From assembly GCF_000974765.1 (NCBI RefSeq), contig NZ_BBWU01000015.1:59530-123529 (forward strand): a stretch of DNA of 64,000 nt, in the 5' to 3' direction. Positions 60,430 through 64,000 of this stretch are shown here, piece after piece. The notes under the pieces are model-generated. The model had not been told where the DNA came from and did no database searches. It saw nothing but the letters and a program-made list of their open reading frames with translations. Origin of the DNA: Sphingomonas changbaiensis NBRC 104936 (GTDB lineage: Bacteria; Pseudomonadota; Alphaproteobacteria; Sphingomonadales; Sphingomonadaceae). Position 1 is the stretch's first letter, and every line of letters starts with the position of its first letter. A program made the position numbers and the translations under genes.

Positions 60430-61863
60430 ATGCGCCTCCCGACTATCCTGATCGCGACCACGGCGGCCCTCGCCCTTGCAGCACCCGCCGCGGCCGAGAC
60501 GCTCCAGGGGGCGCTCGCCAAGGCCTATGCCAACAACCCGACGCTGACCGGCACGCGCGCCCAGGAGCGGGCGAATGACGAGAATGTGCCGATCCAGCGC
60601 GCGGCCGGCCTCCCGAATCTCTCCGCATCGGGCGGGTACAACGAAAACGTCTTGATTCCGGGCGCGCAGTTCACGTCGCCGGTGCGGTCGGTCAATGGCT
60701 CGCTGACCTTGTCCGTGCCCATCTACCAGGGGGGCGCCGTCAGGAACTCGGTGCGGGCTGCCGATCAGCGCGTGCTCGCCGGGCAAGAGAATCTGCGCGG
60801 CACCGAATCGAGCATCTTCAGCCAGGTAGTCGCCGCCTATAACGACGTGATCCGCGATTCCTCGGTTGTCGAGCTCAACCGCGCCAACGTGCACCAGCTC
60901 GAGGTCAATCTCCAGGCGACGCGCGACCGGTTCGAGGTCGGTGACCTGACCCGCACAGATGTCGCGCAGTCGGAAGCGCGCCTGTCGCTCGCCCAGGGCG
61001 ATCAGCGCACCGCCGAATCCAACTATATCGCCAGCCGCGAGCGCTACATTGCACTGGTGGGCGACGTGCCGGACAACCTCCAGCCGCCGCCGCCGCTGCC
61101 CAATCTGCCGGCCACGCCCGAGGACGCGATCGCCGTCGCGATCCGCGAGAATCCCGATCTCGCTGCGGCCGAGCGCAATCGCGAAGCCGCCAAATACGAC
61201 GTTCGCGTGGCGGAGGCCGGAGTTGCGCCCAAGGTCTCCGCATTCGGTCAGGGCGGGGTGACCGATTATCTCGGGACGCTGGGCGGCGGGTTCCGGCAGG
61301 CGCAGAGCAACACCACGGTCGGCCTCCAGACCACCATTCCGATTTTTCAGGGCGGACGCCCCGCCGCCCAGACGCGTCAGGCCCAGGCGCGGGAGTCGCA
61401 GTCGCTTGAGCAGGTGATCGCCACCGAACGCGGCGTGATCCAGCAGGTTCGATCCGCTTTCGCAGCGTGGAAATCCAGCCAGGAAGTGATCCGCTCGGCT
61501 GAAACGGCGGTCTCCGCCAACACGCTGTCGCTGGAAGGTGTGCGTGCCGAAAACAGCGTCGGCAACCGCACGATCATCGAGATTCTGAATGCGGAGCAGG
61601 AGCTGCTGAACGCGCAGGTCCAGCTCGTGACCGCGCGGCGCAACGCCTATGTCGCGGCCTTCACGCTCCTCGCCGCGATGGGCCAGGCGGAAGCGCGCGA
61701 CCTGAACCTGGAAGGCGTGACGCTCTACGACCCGACCGCGAATTATCGCCGCGTCCGCCACAAGATCTGGGATTGGAGCAGCGATCCCGAACCGAAGACG
61801 ATCGCCACGCGCACCGTTGACACGCCCTCGCAGAGTCCGGAAACAATCGTCGGGCCGAAATAG
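60430..61863 (+). CDS. tolC: TolC-family outer-membrane efflux/secretion channel
   Basis: The 477-residue product has a signal peptide (to AAPAAA, about residue 22). Two homologous OEP halves follow (about 25-230 and 235-430), with ETLQGALAKAYANNPTLTGTRA and TPEDAIAVAIRENPDLAAAERN as matching starts. Coiled-coil helices and strand segments (SGSLTLSVPIYQGG-like and VGLQTTIPIFQGGRPAAQT) fit a trimeric tunnel. It serves drug efflux or type I secretion with partners encoded elsewhere. The last 50 residues form a polar tail beyond the usual core. Confidence 0.95.
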   Translation: MRLPTILIATTAALALAAPAAAETLQGALAKAYANNPTLTGTRAQERANDENVPIQRAAGLPNLSASGGYNENVLIPGAQFTSPVRSVNGSLTLSVPIYQGGAVRNSVRAADQRVLAGQENLRGTESSIFSQVVAAYNDVIRDSSVVELNRANVHQLEVNLQATRDRFEVGDLTRTDVAQSEARLSLAQGDQRTAESNYIASRERYIALVGDVPDNLQPPPPLPNLPATPEDAIAVAIRENPDLAAAERNREAAKYDVRVAEAGVAPKVSAFGQGGVTDYLGTLGGGFRQAQSNTTVGLQTTIPIFQGGRPAAQTRQAQARESQSLEQVIATERGVIQQVRSAFAAWKSSQEVIRSAETAVSANTLSLEGVRAENSVGNRTIIEILNAEQELLNAQVQLVTARRNAYVAAFTLLAAMGQAEARDLNLEGVTLYDPTANYRRVRHKIWDWSSDPEPKTIATRTVDTPSQSPETIVGPK

Positions 61864-61875
61864 CCGGAACAGGGC

Positions 61876-62382
61876 ATGACTCAGCCGAACGAGCCATCGA
61901 TGGAGGAGATTCTCTCCTCTATCAAACGCATCATTGCCGAAGACACCGAAACGCTGGTGCCGCGCCGCGGCGACGCTGCGCCCGAGCCAGAGGACGAACC
62001 CGACGTGCTGGAGCTGACCCAGCCGCTCGGCGAGCCCGAGACGATGCAGGCGCCCGAGCCCGAGCCGGAGCCGATCAGCATCGAGGAAGCACCGGCCATC
62101 GCCGCCGCACCCGTCGCTCCGCCTGCCAGACCGGCACCGGCTGCCGAGAATGAGGCCGGCGCGCTGCTCTCCGCCACCACCGAAGCCGCGACGCGCCATG
62201 CGCTGGCGGCGCTCTCGCGCATGGTGGTGAAGCCCGAGGACCCCGCCGCCGACAACACGCTCGAAGGCCTGGTCCGCGACATGCTCCGGCCGATGCTGAA
62301 GGACTGGCTCGACGCAAACCTGCCCGGCATCGTCCAGGCAACGGTCGACCGGGAAGTCGCAAGGATCAGCGGGCGGGGGTGA
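61876..62382 (+). CDS. popZ: PopZ-family polar organising protein (DUF2497)
   Basis: The 168-residue product has the conserved N-terminal helix EPSMEEILSSIKRIIAEDTE (about 6-25), a long Pro/Glu-rich disordered centre (about 30-100), and the C-terminal oligomerisation helices LEGLVRDMLRPMLKDWLDANL and LPGIVQATVDREVARI. This layout is that of PopZ, which makes a polar hub that tethers the chromosome origin and cell-cycle kinases such as CckA (encoded at 22632 in this window). The tolC-popZ-valS order is common in alphaproteobacteria. Confidence 0.9.
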   Translation: MTQPNEPSMEEILSSIKRIIAEDTETLVPRRGDAAPEPEDEPDVLELTQPLGEPETMQAPEPEPEPISIEEAPAIAAAPVAPPARPAPAAENEAGALLSATTEAATRHALAALSRMVVKPEDPAADNTLEGLVRDMLRPMLKDWLDANLPGIVQATVDREVARISGRG

Positions 62383-62422
62383 GTTCCCCTCCCTAGGATT
62401 CCGAATAGGACACCGCAAACTC

Positions 62423-62506
62423 GGTTTGGCCTGAGCTTGTCGAAGGCCTCCCTTTTCTTTGCGCTTGAAGAAGGAAGGGAGGGCTTCGACAGGCTCAGCC
62501 CAAACC
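62423..62506. repeat. REP-like inverted repeat between popZ and valS
   Basis: Arms of 30 bases (62423-62452 and 62477-62506) pair with three mismatches; the cores are GAGCTTGTCGAAGG and CTTCGACAGGCTCAG. The loop is AT-richer and includes TTTTCTTT. This type of palindrome is widespread in sphingomonads and other Proteobacteria and may end the popZ transcript. Confidence 0.8.
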
Positions 62507-62581
62507 GGCGCTGGGACTCTGAAGCCGTAAGTGAACCCAAACTCTTCCCCTTGCACGCCCCCCTCGTCTAAGGCGCCGCGC

Positions 62582-64000
62582 ATGAGCGAGTTGCCCAAGA
62601 CCTTCGACCCCGGCGCCATCGAATCCCGCTGGTATCCCTATTGGGAAGCGAACGACCTGTTCCGCCCGGACCGCGACGATGCCGAGCCGTTCACGATCGT
62701 CATCCCGCCGCCGAACGTCACCGGCTCGCTGCATATCGGCCACGCGCTCGACAATACGCTCCAGGACATCCTGATCCGCCACGCGCGCCTGCAGGGGAAG
62801 GATGCGCTGTGGGTGGTCGGCACCGACCATGCCGGCATCGCGACGCAGATGGTGGTCGAGCGCACGATCGCGGGGCAGGGGCTGAAGCGGCAGGACCTTG
62901 GTCGCGATGCCTTCCTCGACATCGTCTGGGATTGGAAAAAGACGTCCGGCGGCGCGATCACGCGCCAGCTCCGCCGTCTCGGCGCTTCGTGCGACTGGGC
63001 GAACGAGCGCTTCACGATGGACGAAGGCTTCAGCCGCGCGGTCCTGAAGGTGTTCGTCCAGCTCTACCGCGAAGGCCTGCTTTACCGCGACAAGCGGCTG
63101 GTGAACTGGGACCCGAAATTCCAGACCGCGATCTCCGACCTGGAGGTCGAGACCAAGGAAGTGCAGGGTAGCTTCTGGCACTTCCGCTATCCACTTGCCG
63201 ATGGCTCCGGCCACATCTCGGTCGCGACCACGCGGCCCGAGACGATGCTCGCCGACATGGCCGTCGCGGTGAATCCGGAGGATGAGCGCTACAAGCACCT
63301 GATCAGCGCGATGATCGCCCACCCGATCACCGGCCGGCAGATCCCGATCGTCGCGGATGAGCACGCCGATCCGGAACTCGGCTCCGGCGCGGTCAAGATC
63401 ACCCCCGGCCATGATTTCAACGACTTCGATGTCGGCGTGCGCGCCGGGATCAGACCCGCCGACATGCTCAACATGTTCGATGCCGAGGCACGGATCGCCC
63501 AGACCGCGGACGGCCTCGTGCCCGCCGAGCTGATCGGCCTCGACCGCTTCGACGCCCGCAAGCGCGTTGTGGAGATGATCGAGGCGGAAGGCCTGCTCGA
63601 ACGCGTCGAGGACCGCGTGATCCAGACCCCGTTCGGCGACCGCTCCGGCGTCGTGATCGAGCCCTGGCTGACCGACCAATGGTATGTCGATGCGAAGACG
63701 CTCGCCGGCCCCGCGATCGAGGCGGTCCGCTCCGGCACGATCAAGGTCGTCCCCGAAAGCTGGACCAAGACCTATTACAACTGGATGGAGAACATCCAGC
63801 CCTGGTGCGTCTCGCGCCAGCTCTGGTGGGGGCATCGGATTCCGGCGTGGTATGCCGACGACGGTCGTGTCTTTGTCGCCGAGACGGAGGAAGAGGCCGA
63901 GCGCGAAGCCGGCAACCTCAAGCTCCGCCGCGACGACGACGTGCTCGACACCTGGTTCAGCTCCGCGCTCTGGCCGTTCGGGACATTGGGATGGCCGGAC
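62582..64000 (+). CDS. valS: Valyl-tRNA synthetase (3' end outside window)
   Basis: The first 473 codons of a class I synthetase are present. The ATP-site signature is [13 protein letters not shown] (42-54, HIGH at 51-54), followed by [17 protein letters not shown] and [20 protein letters not shown] from the editing domain. The remainder, including the KMSKS loop and the anticodon domain, lies beyond base 64000. The start is the ATG at 62582. It charges tRNA-Val; the CP1 editing region is intact in the visible part. Confidence 0.97.
   Translation, partial: MSELPKTFDPGAIESRWYPYWEANDLFRPDRDDAEPFTIVIPPPNVTGSLHIGHALDNTLQDILIRHARLQGKDALWVVGTDHAGIATQMVVERTIAGQGLKRQDLGRDAFLDIVWDWKKTSGGAITRQLRRLGASCDWANERFTMDEGFSRAVLKVFVQLYREGLLYRDKRLVNWDPKFQTAISDLEVETKEVQGSFWHFRYPLADGSGHISVATTRPETMLADMAVAVNPEDERYKHLISAMIAHPITGRQIPIVADEHADPELGSGAVKITPGHDFNDFDVGVRAGIRPADMLNMFDAEARIAQTADGLVPAELIGLDRFDARKRVVEMIEAEGLLERVEDRVIQTPFGDRSGVVIEPWLTDQWYVDAKTLAGPAIEAVRSGTIKVVPESWTKTYYNWMENIQPWCVSRQLWWGHRIPAWYADDGRVFVAETEEEAEREAGNLKLRRDDDVLDTWFSSALWPFGTLGWPD

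Overview
The window is GC-rich, densely coded DNA from an alphaproteobacterium, most likely a Sphingomonas or close relative in the Sphingomonadaceae. This rests on the chvI-chvG-hprK-rapZ-EIIA-HPr cluster, a CckA-type kinase, a PopZ-family protein next to tolC and valS, an HWE-family kinase, a GTTC-N7-GTTC SOS box before recA, and imperfect inverted repeats of kinds I associate with sphingomonad genomes. The species is inferred, not proven. Most genes sit in tightly coupled operons whose stop and start codons overlap (ATGA, GTGA or TGATG).

Layout. 1-2513: an HWE sensor kinase, cut off at the left edge, and a single-domain response regulator. 2554-11877 (minus): a four-gene, fully coupled operon encoding a five-heme c-554-like cytochrome, a lipoprotein with two GlcG/HbpS-like domains, an outer-membrane beta-barrel and a 1337-residue ten-heme cytochrome with LVIVD repeats. 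A membrane-bound cyclic-nucleotide-binding-domain protein (12051-12740) is divergent from it. 12737-19266 (minus): an SPFH/NfeD pair, then chvI-chvG-hprK-rapZ-EIIA-HPr and an rRNA/tRNA methyltransferase. 19404-26588 (plus): guaB, an RsmB-like methyltransferase, a TPR protein, cckA, a receiver protein and recA. 26755-33559: a GST, an acetyltransferase, a LysE exporter, a DctA-type carrier, a hydrolase, an M24 peptidase-like protein, a SPOR protein and a 2OG-Fe(II) dioxygenase, followed by tRNA-Cys.

33853-43670 (minus): oxidation of sugar or hydroxy acids, with an SMP-30 lactonase, a FAD/Fe-S dehydrogenase, a TPP enzyme, an FMN lactate-type dehydrogenase, a GMC dehydrogenase with a gluconate-dehydrogenase subunit-3 partner, and a membrane protein made of two copies of one unit. 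43728-51684 (minus): alternative complex III (actABCDEF) plus a short-chain dehydrogenase. 51826-58741 (plus, divergent): a small membrane protein, sco, coxBACD for a caa3 A2-type oxidase, then a membrane-anchored GH1 fusion and another membrane protein. 58745-59467 (minus): a Crp/Fnr regulator. 59762-64000 (plus): pcm, tolC, popZ and the start of valS. A consensus sigma-54 promoter with a 36-bp upstream dyad lies before pcm.

How the parts fit: the act and cox operons together would carry electrons from quinol to oxygen through cytochrome c, and the dehydrogenase block could feed quinones. The cytochrome/beta-barrel operon at 2554-11877 looks like a trans-outer-membrane redox module of unknown substrate and direction, and is the best candidate for an undescribed system here.
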